From: Algoriphagus chordae
GTDB taxonomy: Bacteria; Bacteroidota; Bacteroidia; Cytophagales; Cyclobacteriaceae
NCBI RefSeq assembly: GCF_003254055.1
Contig: NZ_QKZT01000012.1
Coordinates: 1 to 64,000 of the forward strand
Direction of reading: 5' to 3'
DNA: 64,000 nucleotides
Shown here: positions 25,452 to 34,654 of the stretch, in pieces
How the letters are laid out: every line of letters starts with the position of its first letter
Numbering within the stretch: the first letter of the stretch is position 1
Notes under the pieces: model-generated
Told to the model about the DNA's origin: nothing
What the model saw: the letters and a program-made list of their open reading frames with translations, nothing else
The model's database searches: none
Translations under genes and position numbers: made by a program

Positions 25452-26873
25452 ATGAAAACGGATAGAAGAAATTTTCTCAAAACTGGCTCACTAGCCGCAT
25501 TCGGACTTAGTGGCATTTCCATTATTCCCTCCTCAGTATTAGGCAAAACCACAGGACACATTGCTCCAAGTGATAAAGTAAACCTTGCCTGCTGTGGCAT
25601 TGGTAACAGAGGGGCTCAGATCATCAATGAACTCTATGAAACAGGCCTTTGTAATATCGTAGCCCTTTGTGACGTGGATATGGGAGCTCCCCATACCACC
25701 AAGATCATGAACAAGTTTCCTAAAGCGAAGCGATTTCAGGACTTCAGAAAGATGTTTGATGAATTTGGAGGTGGATTCGAAGCAATCACTGTAGGAACTC
25801 CTGATTTCTCCCACTTCCCGATTACCATGCTAGCCATGTCAGAAGGCAAGCATGTCTATACAGAAAAACCAATGGCTCGTACCTTCAACGAGGTAACCTT
25901 GATGATGGACGGCGCCAAAAGACATAATGTAGTTACCCAGATGGGTAATCAAGGACACTCAGAGGCCAACTACTTCCAATTCAAAGCCTGGAAAGAAGCA
26001 GGAATCATCAAGGATGTCACCGCTGTTACAGCACACATGAACAGCCCAAGAAGATGGCATGGTTGGGATATAAATATGCAAAGCTTCCCAAAAGCTGAGT
26101 CTATTCCTTCCACCTTGGATTGGGATACCTGGATGATGGCAAGATTCCCGCATGACTATAACAAGGACTTCATCAACGGTCAGTGGAGATGCTGGTACGA
26201 TTTCGGCATGGGAGCTTTAGGAGACTGGGGTGCCCATACGATGGATACTGTACATGAATTCCTAGACCTTGGTTTACCATACGAGGTGGATCCGGTAATG
26301 CTGAAAGGTCATAACCCATTCTTCTTCCCGATGTCTTCTACCATCGCTTTCAAATTCCCAGAAAGAGGTGATATGCCTGCCCTTGATCTTACTTGGTATG
26401 ATGGGGTGGATAATGTCCCTCCAGTACCTGAAGACTATGGAGTGTCTGAATTAGACGCAAATATTCCAGCGGCAAGTACTGGTCAAATCCAGCCTGCAAA
26501 GTTAAATCCAGGTAAAATCATTTATGGCAAAGACTTTACTTTCAAAGGCGGATCTCATGGTAGCACGCTTTCGATTATTGGTGAGGAAAAAGCCAAATCC
26601 ATGGAAAGCAAGCTTCCTGAAGTACCAGACAGCCCATCCAATCACTTTGCTAACTTCTTAAAGGCTTGTAAAGGCGAGGAGCAAACACGTTCAAGATTTG
26701 AAGTTGCAGGCCCATTGAGTCAGGTGTTCTGCTTGGGAGTATTGGCTCAGCAGCTCAATACCACCTTGAAGTTCGATAGAGAAACTCAGCGAATCACGAA
26801 TAACCCTCTTGCTAATCAATTGCTTGGAGGTGAAGTGCCGAGAAGAGGCTGGGAAGAGTTTTACACCCTATAG
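25452..26873 (+). CDS. Tat-exported Gfo/Idh/MocA-family oxidoreductase
   Basis: A 473-residue NAD(P)-dependent sugar dehydrogenase-like protein. It begins with a twin-arginine signal (R-R-N-F-L-K at 5-10 plus a hydrophobic stretch), so it is folded in the cytoplasm and exported. The Rossmann domain starts at V-N-L-A-C-C-G-I-G-N-R-G (about 43-54) and carries the family E138-K-P140. The C-terminal alpha/beta domain contains W-x-x-D-x-x-M-G-A-L-G-D-W-G-A-H near 246-262. It probably oxidises a glycoside or inositol-like substrate in concert with the ThuA protein and the epimerase. Confidence 0.9.
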   Translation: MKTDRRNFLKTGSLAAFGLSGISIIPSSVLGKTTGHIAPSDKVNLACCGIGNRGAQIINELYETGLCNIVALCDVDMGAPHTTKIMNKFPKAKRFQDFRKMFDEFGGGFEAITVGTPDFSHFPITMLAMSEGKHVYTEKPMARTFNEVTLMMDGAKRHNVVTQMGNQGHSEANYFQFKAWKEAGIIKDVTAVTAHMNSPRRWHGWDINMQSFPKAESIPSTLDWDTWMMARFPHDYNKDFINGQWRCWYDFGMGALGDWGAHTMDTVHEFLDLGLPYEVDPVMLKGHNPFFFPMSSTIAFKFPERGDMPALDLTWYDGVDNVPPVPEDYGVSELDANIPAASTGQIQPAKLNPGKIIYGKDFTFKGGSHGSTLSIIGEEKAKSMESKLPEVPDSPSNHFANFLKACKGEEQTRSRFEVAGPLSQVFCLGVLAQQLNTTLKFDRETQRITNNPLANQLLGGEVPRRGWEEFYTL

Positions 26874-26894
26874 GAGAAAAAACACATTAAAGTC

Positions 26895-26928
26895 AAAAGC
26901 TGAAGCGAGAGATCGTTTCAGCTTTTTT
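26895..26928 (+). terminator. Terminator of the oxidoreductase gene
   Basis: AAAAGCTGAA (26895-26904) pairs with TTCAGCTTTT (26917-26926), continuing into T residues. Confidence 0.85.
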
Positions 26929-27091
26929 ATTTACGAACCCCTTAGTTTACGTAGGTTTTGAAAAGACCACAGCGCTAATCCCCAAATAGCTAGACCTCAA
27001 TTTTCTCCTTTTTATTTAAGCAAAAGGATTGAATAATATGGAGTGTTTGAAAATTACAGTGACTCGTCAATCGTAATTCTAAAATCGTAGG

Positions 27092-28138
27092 TTAGAATTT
27101 AGGGCAAGGAAGCAGTGTATCTCTTCTTCTTGGCTGTCCTTGATGATTGTTTGGCAAAGTCCAAGAAAGACTCAATTCATGCGCACCACCTGACTGAATG
27201 CCCAGCTGTGAAACTGTGTAATCAAAGCTGTAGCCTACGTTTAGACCAGAAAGAAGATTGAGACCCACCATCATTACTATCGCATCGCGATTACTTTGCT
27301 CCTCCACTTTTTTGTAAGGAAGTCCTCTATACCAAAGTCCAAAAACAATAGGCTCTACATAAAAATAGGCACCAATATCGAGCTGCTCAAATGGTCCTTG
27401 TCTTTTATAATTAATCGTAGGAGTCAAATAACGTTCCTTTCGCATATGCGTAAAATCCCCACGCATAGAACCTTCCCCAAGTGAAATCCTGTAGCCTGCA
27501 TGCGCAGAAAACTTAACTGGCAAGGGACTATCTCCATCAATAAAAGACTGGTTCGGCTGATTCACATGGTGAGCTGATCCACCTATCCAAAAGTCCTCTG
27601 TGAAGAACAATCCTCCAAATGAAAGGGAAAGCATATTAACAGGATCACCTAAACCAGGAATATCTGTTCCTGGAGTTATTGGACCAAAAGGATCGTTTGG
27701 ATTGATTTGATTGGCAAAAACCAAATTTTCATAGAAACCAATTTCACGACGAATATAACTTGCCTGAAATCCAGGTCGGAAATACATCTTATCCCCCAAT
27801 TTCAGCTCGTAAGAATACATAGCTGCAATGGTAGTGGATCTAAGTTTGGTGGCTCCTTCTGTATCCTGCATCACCATTACACCTATCCCTGAATTGTAAT
27901 CGTTGAGGTAGGTATCGTAATAAGCAGAATAAGTGGTGAACTGCGCATCAATGCTAGGCCATTGATTTCTATAATTGAAACCTACGCGTCCTGTCAACTC
28001 CGATCCAGCAAAAGCAGGATTTAAGTAAAGGGGTGCCGCATAATATTGGCTATATTGCGGGTCCTGGGCAAAAGCATTGGTCCCGAGAAATAGTCCAACC
28101 ACACAAAGAAAAACAACGTAAACCAGAGACCGTAACAA
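27092..28138 (-). CDS. PorP/SprF-family type IX secretion membrane protein
   Basis: A 348-residue outer-membrane protein with signal peptide (cut after A-F-A-Q) and the family hallmark D-P-Q-Y-S-Q-Y-Y-x-x-P-L-Y-L-N-P-A-F-A-G at the mature N terminus. The rest consists of amphipathic beta strands. PorP/SprF proteins anchor or help export partner proteins with type B C-terminal domains through the type IX system. The divergent 1855-residue protein is the obvious partner. No ATG is available before the frame's upstream stop; the start is a TTG at 28138 that gives a perfect signal peptide. Confidence 0.93.
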   Translation of the reverse strand: MLRSLVYVVFLCVVGLFLGTNAFAQDPQYSQYYAAPLYLNPAFAGSELTGRVGFNYRNQWPSIDAQFTTYSAYYDTYLNDYNSGIGVMVMQDTEGATKLRSTTIAAMYSYELKLGDKMYFRPGFQASYIRREIGFYENLVFANQINPNDPFGPITPGTDIPGLGDPVNMLSLSFGGLFFTEDFWIGGSAHHVNQPNQSFIDGDSPLPVKFSAHAGYRISLGEGSMRGDFTHMRKERYLTPTINYKRQGPFEQLDIGAYFYVEPIVFGLWYRGLPYKKVEEQSNRDAIVMMVGLNLLSGLNVGYSFDYTVSQLGIQSGGAHELSLSWTLPNNHQGQPRRRDTLLPCPKF

Positions 28139-28220
28139 GTATTTGTTCGTTAATTTGAATATTCAGTAGGCTTCTTCAACGCTACAGATCGTATGTTGTT
28201 TTAGAAGCAGTTCGAAAATT

Positions 28221-31200
28221 ATGAAAAGCAGCCCTAATTCCATAAGGTTACCCTACATTTTTACTCTCGCCCTCCTATTTACAACATTTGTATTTAATTC
28301 CGACGTCTATTCACAGGGATTTAATGACAATGAGTGGATTTTCGGCTTTTGCGGAGGAGCTACAGAGAATAATTACCTATCATTCGGAAAAGGTAATACC
28401 CCTACCGTTCAGACTATTCCTGGATCAATAGTCTTTACAAAAAAAAATTCGGCGCTGGCAATTGACCCAATTACCGGACAGCCCTTTTTCCTTACCAATG
28501 GCGAACTGGTCTATGACTATAGCGAAAAGCAAATACAAGGTGTAGGCTCAGGTCTAAATGGAAATATTGATGGAATACAGCAAGTAGCAACTGGATTTTT
28601 AGACTATGATCCAGATGGGAACAAACTCTTTTACATTTTCTACCTCTCATTAGGCGGGGAGCTACAGTATGCTGTGGCAGACATGAATGCTCCAGGACAA
28701 GCTACTGGAAATGATAGGCCTCTGGGTGAGATCACCTCTAAAGACAATGTAATAGGCAATGGATCTGGAGCACTTTTGGTTGTAAAAAGCTCAGCATCTC
28801 CTTCTTATTTAATAAGTTTTGATAATGGGAATCTTATCTCAAGGAGCTTGGATGATGGAGAAGGAAATTTCACGAATACAGGAAGCCAGGTGATTTCCTC
28901 CACTCCAAAAATGATCGTCTTCAATGAGGATACCAATCAATTAATCATAATCCCAGACTCAGGTACAGATCCGATTTTAGTCTTGGACTTTGATACCAGC
29001 TCGGGAACTTTTGGTGCGGCAAGCCCTATCAGTCAATCTGGAACAGGTGACGAATATGGAGGAGCTGAATTCTCCCCAGATGGTTCCTATATCTATTTCT
29101 CCCTAGGAAATGAATTGAAAAGAGTGCCTACCGCTGATCTTTCGTCCAGCCTAGAAGAGATTCCATTGCTGGGTTCGGGAACTCCTCCTACAGGCATTTT
29201 TGCGGTGCATGACATCAAGGTTGGGCCTGATGGGAGTCTGTACTACTTATATGAAGAAGAAGTCGGTGGTCCTCAGTTGATGGGAAAAGTTAACAACCCA
29301 AATGAGGTCGATTTGATGTTGCTTGAATTGGAAGAAGATCCATTTGCCGGAACAGATTTCTGCGGCACGGTATTCCCCACTTTTGCACCTAATGCAGACA
29401 TCACATCTACAGTAGATTTCACCTGGTCACCAGACATGCCTTGTGCGAAAAACCCTGTACAACTCACCTCGGTCTTAACTCCAGAAAACTATAGACCAGT
29501 AAGTTTTAATTGGAAATTCAGCCCGGAACTCACTGATGAGAATGGAGATCCAATAGATGTGGATTATACGCAAGAGCATTTTCTGATTCCTGCGGATGCC
29601 ACTCAAGAAACTAGTGTAAACGTCACCCTTACGGTAACTTTTGCCGACGGAGAGACTACCATTGTCAATCATACTATTCCTCTCACTGAAAATAACCTTG
29701 AAGCCAATTTCTCTCCTCAGGACACCACCCTTTGTGAATCCTGTATAGATATTGGCCCATTACTTATGGCTCAGTCAGGAGAAGATGATGGAGGCCAAGG
29801 TGGCGGAGGAGGTCAAGGCGGCGGCGGTCAAGGTGGCGGAGGCCAAGGTGGAGATGATAATTACGAATATTTCTGGTCTAACTATCGAGATGAAGGCTGG
29901 GGAACTAGAAAAGACAATGAAGTCTGTACCCCAGGTTTATACTGGGTGTTAGTTCGTGAGCCAGGCTCCTCTTGCTATGCTTATGCTGAAATCCGCATCA
30001 AAATGTGGGATGTACAAGATCAGACGAACAATATCTGGTACTTCGGTGATGGTGCAGGATTGGATTTCAATCCTGATCCCAATGACCCGGATGCTCCTAC
30101 ACCAAGACCAATTGCAACTGCGCACCCGCATGACATACCTGCTGGAACCACAACTATTTCCAGTCAGGATGGAGAAGTGCTTTTCTATACGGACGGGCAA
30201 TCTGTATGGGATCTCAATGGAGATTTGATGGAGAACGGAGATGACATAGGAGGAGACAATTCAAGTAGCCAAGGAGTGCTCGCAGTGCCTGTGCCAGGAG
30301 AAGAAACACTATTCTACCTCTTCACTTCTCAGCTTTCTGCCAATGGGTCTAATGAGGCTAAATACTCTCTAGTTGATATCAAATCCGAAAATCCAACCGG
30401 TGTAGGCAATGTCGTAACGAAGGATAATTTCCTTTTCAGCCCGTCTACTGAGCACACGGCTGCATTAGATGCAGGTGATACGACTTGGGTTATGTACCAT
30501 GAACTGGGCAATAATACCTATAGAGCTTATCCAGTTTCCGCAAATGGCATTGGACTACCTGTTCTCAGTTCTGTGGGTAGCAATCATGGATTCAATTCCG
30601 GCGTTGGTGCTATGAAATTCAATTCTGATGGCGACAAAGTGGCGATCACCATTACTGATGGTGGCTGTAATAAGCTGGAAATCTTTGATTTTGACAGCGA
30701 TACTGGCGAAATGACAGAGTATGCTCGTCTAGACTTGGGATGCGATGGCGAAGTATATGGCTTGGAATTTTCTGAAGATGGAGAGCGTGTACTTGTTTCC
30801 TATTTGAGCGGTGGGCCTGGAATAGAGGAATTTATCATCAAGGCAAATGACAACGACGATCCTGACGCGGCAGTTTGTCCCACTTGCTTCGAAGGAGCAA
30901 GCACAAGAGCAGAAATAGAAGCCTGTATTCTCAGCACCAAAAATCAGATTTCTCAAACGGCTGGCTTGAACCTAGGAGCTCTGCAAATAGGTCCAAATGG
31001 TCAGATATATGTTGCTGTAGTTGGAGATAATAGAATTGGTCAAATCAATGTGGGTTCTGGCTGTAATTCTCAAAGCACCTTTACTCAGGATGGAGTAGAT
31101 GCAATGCCAGGGAACTCTAATCTCGGTCTACCATCCTTTGTTCAAAACTCAGGAAGCTCCATCCCAGAACCTAGCCTCGCTGCTCCAGAAAGACTTTGTC

Positions 31201-33788
31201 TTGACCCCGAACTTGGAGCTGGTGCATTACTAGAAGGTGGTGGGGAACCTGATATCGACAGTTATTTCTGGACCATTACCAATCAGGATGATGGCACAGT
31301 CATCCGAAATAATTACGGTGGCCCTGGTGATGAATTCCAAAACTTAGATCAAATTTTCAATATAGCTGGCACTTACACAGTGGATCTTAGGGTGGACAGA
31401 TGTGGAGACCCTACCTACTTTGAAGCGAGTACAGAGATATTGGTAGAAGCGCCACCTGAATTGACTTTAGCAGATGATGCAACTCTCTGCGCCGGCAACC
31501 CGGTCACATTAACGGCGATTGATGGCTATGATCCTGCTGAGGGCTTGTATAATTTCGAATGGACTAATGCCGCTGGACAAGTGTTTGGCGACGAAAACTC
31601 TAATACAATCACAGTTGATGAAGAAAGCATATATACTGTAAATGTAACTTATAGACTCCCAGATGGACTTTCTGATGATGAAGCACTGCTTTATGAGACT
31701 TGTCCTGCGACTGCAGAAATATTCGTGGGTCCAGCCTTCGAATTTGACCTAGATCAGACTACCACTGAAGTATGTTATGAAGAGACCACAGTCACTTTTG
31801 CGCCAAACACCCCTATCTCTGGAGAATGGTTCTATGAGCTCAATGGCGACCCTAATCGAGTTGCACTAGGTGAATTCTTTGAACTTGAACTGTATATCAA
31901 TACACTTCCAGGCCCGGGAGATTATGAGATTATATTCGTCACTCAGGACCCGATTTTAGAGGGATGTGTTGTTGAAAAGAAATTGGATTTGTTGGTCAAT
32001 GAATTACCGCTTTTCACTTTGGCACAAACTAGTCCAGCGACAGATTGTACCACTGCCGATGGAGCGTTTGAGATCAGCATGCAATCTCCAGCCAGTTTGG
32101 TCACTGTAGTAGGTGAAGGTATCACTTTCACAAATGTAAATCAAGGAGATGTACTTCAAGTACCCAATTTACTCCCTGGGAATTATAGTGTAGAAACAGA
32201 AAATGCCACAGGTTGTACATTCTCCCAGACTGTTACTATCGAAAATAGTAATCCGCCTGCAGGCTTTGCATATACAGTAGAGGTTGAAGATGAAACTTGT
32301 AATGCGACAGGTGTGGAAGATGGATACATTCGTTTTGTATTTGCAACGCCAGTTGATGGAGAGTATATCATCACGCGCCAAGAAGATGGAGCAGTATTCC
32401 AAGGAGCGCTCAATGCAACACCGCAAGCCACTATCCATCTAGGTTATGGAGATTATTCTGTAGAAGTACTGGATCCTTCAGGTTGCGCTATCCCAGATCC
32501 AAATATCTATTCAATAGCTCAGAAGTTTGAAGTAGTATTCTCTGTACCTTCAGATTTGACAGCTTGTGAAAGCTTCACTTTCATGCCTACTTCTCCGGAT
32601 GTATTGGATTATACCGTAACGAGTTCAGCAGGAACAGTTATTTCTGCTGATGCGAATGGAGAATATACCCTTACGCTTTCCGACACCTATACAGTAAGAG
32701 GAGAAGATCCAACTGGAGTAAATTGCCCAAGAGAAGAGACAATTGTCGCAGATATTACGCAGCCAATTGACTTTGACCTATCTCCACCAATAGTAGATTG
32801 TCAAGTTGGTATTCAATACGAAGCGATATTGAACAATGCTGATCCTGCAGATGTGATTTTCCTTTGGAAAGACAATGGAGGAGTAATCGTGGGAAGAAGG
32901 CAGGTATTCGTCCCTAGTAGATCTGGAGACTATACGCTGGAAGTTCAGCCAGTAGCTGGCGGCTTATGCCCAACTGACAAAATCCCATTTACTGCCGAAA
33001 TCATTTCCCAAAAGGTAGAAGTAAGCCTAGACGTAGAACCATTTTGTACTGGACAAACTAGTACCACGATCGCAGTAGTGGCGGATTTGACCAATGTTGA
33101 TGATTTCGAATGGTACTCAGTGGTCAATGGGACTAGAACCAGAATACCTGCTTTTGATGGAATGCCGATCATCGAAGTATCTCAAGAAGGGACCTATGAA
33201 GTATTGCTAAGAAGCAGTGTGGGTTGCGACCTAGGAAGAGCTAATGATATAGTGGTCAAATCCACCATCCTTCCTCCTGTGGTACCAGCAGGATTCACCA
33301 TCTGTGCAGTAGAAGGTGTCACCCAAACTATCGACCCAGGAGTCTATGACAATTACTCTTGGGAGCTAAATGGCGTGGTAGTTTCCACTGCCCCTACTTT
33401 TACCCCTACGGAAGGCGGAATATACGAACTGATAGTATCGGACAATTTAGGTTGTGAATACGTTTCTACCATTGATGTGGTAGAAGATTGTTCTCTGAAA
33501 ATAATCTTTCCGAATGGCGTAATCCTAAATGACCCAAATAGAAACTTCATCCTCTATGCGAACGAGTACATCGATGATGTAGAAGTCTATATCTACAATC
33601 GCTGGGGAGAATTAATCTTCTACTGTACTCACGAAAACTTAGAGCCAAGTCAAGCCTTCTGCCCTTGGGACGGACAGGTCAGAGGGGAATTTGTGCCAAA
33701 TGGAACATATGCCGTGGTAGTGAAGTTTACCAGCAGAGACCAGAACAAAACAGAAAAATTAACCAAGGCGATTACAGTAATTCAATAA
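28221..33788 (+). CDS. Giant secreted beta-propeller/PKD-like protein with gliding-motility C-terminal domain
   Basis: 1855 residues with a signal peptide (1-33). A first propeller-like region (about 36-400) begins N-E-W-I-F-G-F-C-G-G, and a second (about 600-985) begins N-N-I-W-Y-F-G-D-G-A-G-L. Between them lies a PKD-like segment and a Gly/Gln run (524-544). From about 990 to the end the protein is made of Ig/PKD-like modules collinear with the two paralogues downstream. The last 90 residues are a type B type-IX-secretion signal: L-K-I-I-F-P-N, N-R-W-G-E-L-I-F, W-D-G, P-N-G-T-Y. It is exported and surface-attached, presumably through the adjacent PorP/SprF protein. Confidence 0.92.
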   Translation: MKSSPNSIRLPYIFTLALLFTTFVFNSDVYSQGFNDNEWIFGFCGGATENNYLSFGKGNTPTVQTIPGSIVFTKKNSALAIDPITGQPFFLTNGELVYDYSEKQIQGVGSGLNGNIDGIQQVATGFLDYDPDGNKLFYIFYLSLGGELQYAVADMNAPGQATGNDRPLGEITSKDNVIGNGSGALLVVKSSASPSYLISFDNGNLISRSLDDGEGNFTNTGSQVISSTPKMIVFNEDTNQLIIIPDSGTDPILVLDFDTSSGTFGAASPISQSGTGDEYGGAEFSPDGSYIYFSLGNELKRVPTADLSSSLEEIPLLGSGTPPTGIFAVHDIKVGPDGSLYYLYEEEVGGPQLMGKVNNPNEVDLMLLELEEDPFAGTDFCGTVFPTFAPNADITSTVDFTWSPDMPCAKNPVQLTSVLTPENYRPVSFNWKFSPELTDENGDPIDVDYTQEHFLIPADATQETSVNVTLTVTFADGETTIVNHTIPLTENNLEANFSPQDTTLCESCIDIGPLLMAQSGEDDGGQGGGGGQGGGGQGGGGQGGDDNYEYFWSNYRDEGWGTRKDNEVCTPGLYWVLVREPGSSCYAYAEIRIKMWDVQDQTNNIWYFGDGAGLDFNPDPNDPDAPTPRPIATAHPHDIPAGTTTISSQDGEVLFYTDGQSVWDLNGDLMENGDDIGGDNSSSQGVLAVPVPGEETLFYLFTSQLSANGSNEAKYSLVDIKSENPTGVGNVVTKDNFLFSPSTEHTAALDAGDTTWVMYHELGNNTYRAYPVSANGIGLPVLSSVGSNHGFNSGVGAMKFNSDGDKVAITITDGGCNKLEIFDFDSDTGEMTEYARLDLGCDGEVYGLEFSEDGERVLVSYLSGGPGIEEFIIKANDNDDPDAAVCPTCFEGASTRAEIEACILSTKNQISQTAGLNLGALQIGPNGQIYVAVVGDNRIGQINVGSGCNSQSTFTQDGVDAMPGNSNLGLPSFVQNSGSSIPEPSLAAPERLCLDPELGAGALLEGGGEPDIDSYFWTITNQDDGTVIRNNYGGPGDEFQNLDQIFNIAGTYTVDLRVDRCGDPTYFEASTEILVEAPPELTLADDATLCAGNPVTLTAIDGYDPAEGLYNFEWTNAAGQVFGDENSNTITVDEESIYTVNVTYRLPDGLSDDEALLYETCPATAEIFVGPAFEFDLDQTTTEVCYEETTVTFAPNTPISGEWFYELNGDPNRVALGEFFELELYINTLPGPGDYEIIFVTQDPILEGCVVEKKLDLLVNELPLFTLAQTSPATDCTTADGAFEISMQSPASLVTVVGEGITFTNVNQGDVLQVPNLLPGNYSVETENATGCTFSQTVTIENSNPPAGFAYTVEVEDETCNATGVEDGYIRFVFATPVDGEYIITRQEDGAVFQGALNATPQATIHLGYGDYSVEVLDPSGCAIPDPNIYSIAQKFEVVFSVPSDLTACESFTFMPTSPDVLDYTVTSSAGTVISADANGEYTLTLSDTYTVRGEDPTGVNCPREETIVADITQPIDFDLSPPIVDCQVGIQYEAILNNADPADVIFLWKDNGGVIVGRRQVFVPSRSGDYTLEVQPVAGGLCPTDKIPFTAEIISQKVEVSLDVEPFCTGQTSTTIAVVADLTNVDDFEWYSVVNGTRTRIPAFDGMPIIEVSQEGTYEVLLRSSVGCDLGRANDIVVKSTILPPVVPAGFTICAVEGVTQTIDPGVYDNYSWELNGVVVSTAPTFTPTEGGIYELIVSDNLGCEYVSTIDVVEDCSLKIIFPNGVILNDPNRNFILYANEYIDDVEVYIYNRWGELIFYCTHENLEPSQAFCPWDGQVRGEFVPNGTYAVVVKFTSRDQNKTEKLTKAITVIQ
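29791..29851 (+). repeat. 15-bp coding minisatellite (GGxGQ)
   Basis: About four near-copies of a 15-base unit like GGCCAAGGTGGCGGA encode G-G-Q-G-G runs at residues 524-544. It forms a flexible linker in front of the second propeller, and replication slippage would change its length in frame. Confidence 0.75.
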
Positions 33789-33789
33789 T

Positions 33790-34542
33790 ATGCTTATCCT
33801 GATTTCACCAGCCAAAACGCTGGATTATAGTGCTCCAAATTTTAAAGAATCTACACAACCTGACTTTCAAACGGATACTCGCTCCTTAGTGAGAATCATG
33901 AAAAAGAAATCGGCAAAGGAAATCGCTGAACTGATGCATATCTCAGATAATCTGGCAGAACTCAACGATGAGCGATTCAAAACTTTTCAGAGAGATTTTA
34001 CTTCAGAAAATTCTAAGCAAGCCATTCTAGCTTTCAAGGGTGATGTGTACACCAAAATCGATGTGGAGGAGTATTCAAAGTCGGATTTTGACTTTGCTCA
34101 AGAACACCTAAGAATACTTTCAGGATTATATGGTTTGTTGAAGCCTTTGGATTTGATCCAGCCCTATCGCTTGGAAATGGGAATCAAATTGGAGAATAAA
34201 AAAGGTAAAAACCTCTATGAGTTTTGGGACAAGAAGATCTCAAAAGCAATCAATGCAGCAGCTAAGGGACAAGCAATAGTCAATCTTGCCTCTCAGGAGT
34301 ACTTCAAGGCAGTTCATAAGAAGAGCTTAAAAAGTCCGCTGATCAACATTGAATTCAAAGAGTATAAAGATGACAGCTACAAAATCATCGGCTTCTTTGC
34401 CAAACAAGCCCGAGGTATGATGAGTAATTTTGCGATCAAAAACAGAATCACCGAACCCGAGCAGCTGAAGACATTCAATGAGGACGGATATGAATATTCC
34501 GAGAAACTGAGCTCTGCGACTGACTGGGTTTTTGTACGTTAA
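33790..34542 (+). CDS. yaaA: Peroxide stress protein YaaA (DUF328 family)
   Basis: A 250-residue cytoplasmic DNA/iron-protective protein induced by peroxide in E. coli. It starts M-L-I-L-I-S-P-A-K-T-L-D-Y, the family signature. It contains F-x-G-D-V-Y around 80, L-R-I-L-S-G-L-Y-G-L-L-K-P-L-D near 107-121, Y-R-L-E-M-G, and a late G-F-F-A-K-x-A-R-G. The length is normal. Its ATG comes one base after the stop of the giant protein gene, so it is probably co-transcribed with it, an unexpected neighbour for a cytoplasmic stress gene. Confidence 0.95.
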   Translation: MLILISPAKTLDYSAPNFKESTQPDFQTDTRSLVRIMKKKSAKEIAELMHISDNLAELNDERFKTFQRDFTSENSKQAILAFKGDVYTKIDVEEYSKSDFDFAQEHLRILSGLYGLLKPLDLIQPYRLEMGIKLENKKGKNLYEFWDKKISKAINAAAKGQAIVNLASQEYFKAVHKKSLKSPLINIEFKEYKDDSYKIIGFFAKQARGMMSNFAIKNRITEPEQLKTFNEDGYEYSEKLSSATDWVFVR

Positions 34543-34654
34543 GCCCTAAGATTTTGGGACAAGATGTGAGCAGCGGATTTACTTAAGCACTTTTTTTTCA
34601 GCACTATAAAAGCGTAGCTTAGAGTCTTAAAAAATCCGATCACCCTATTCTATT

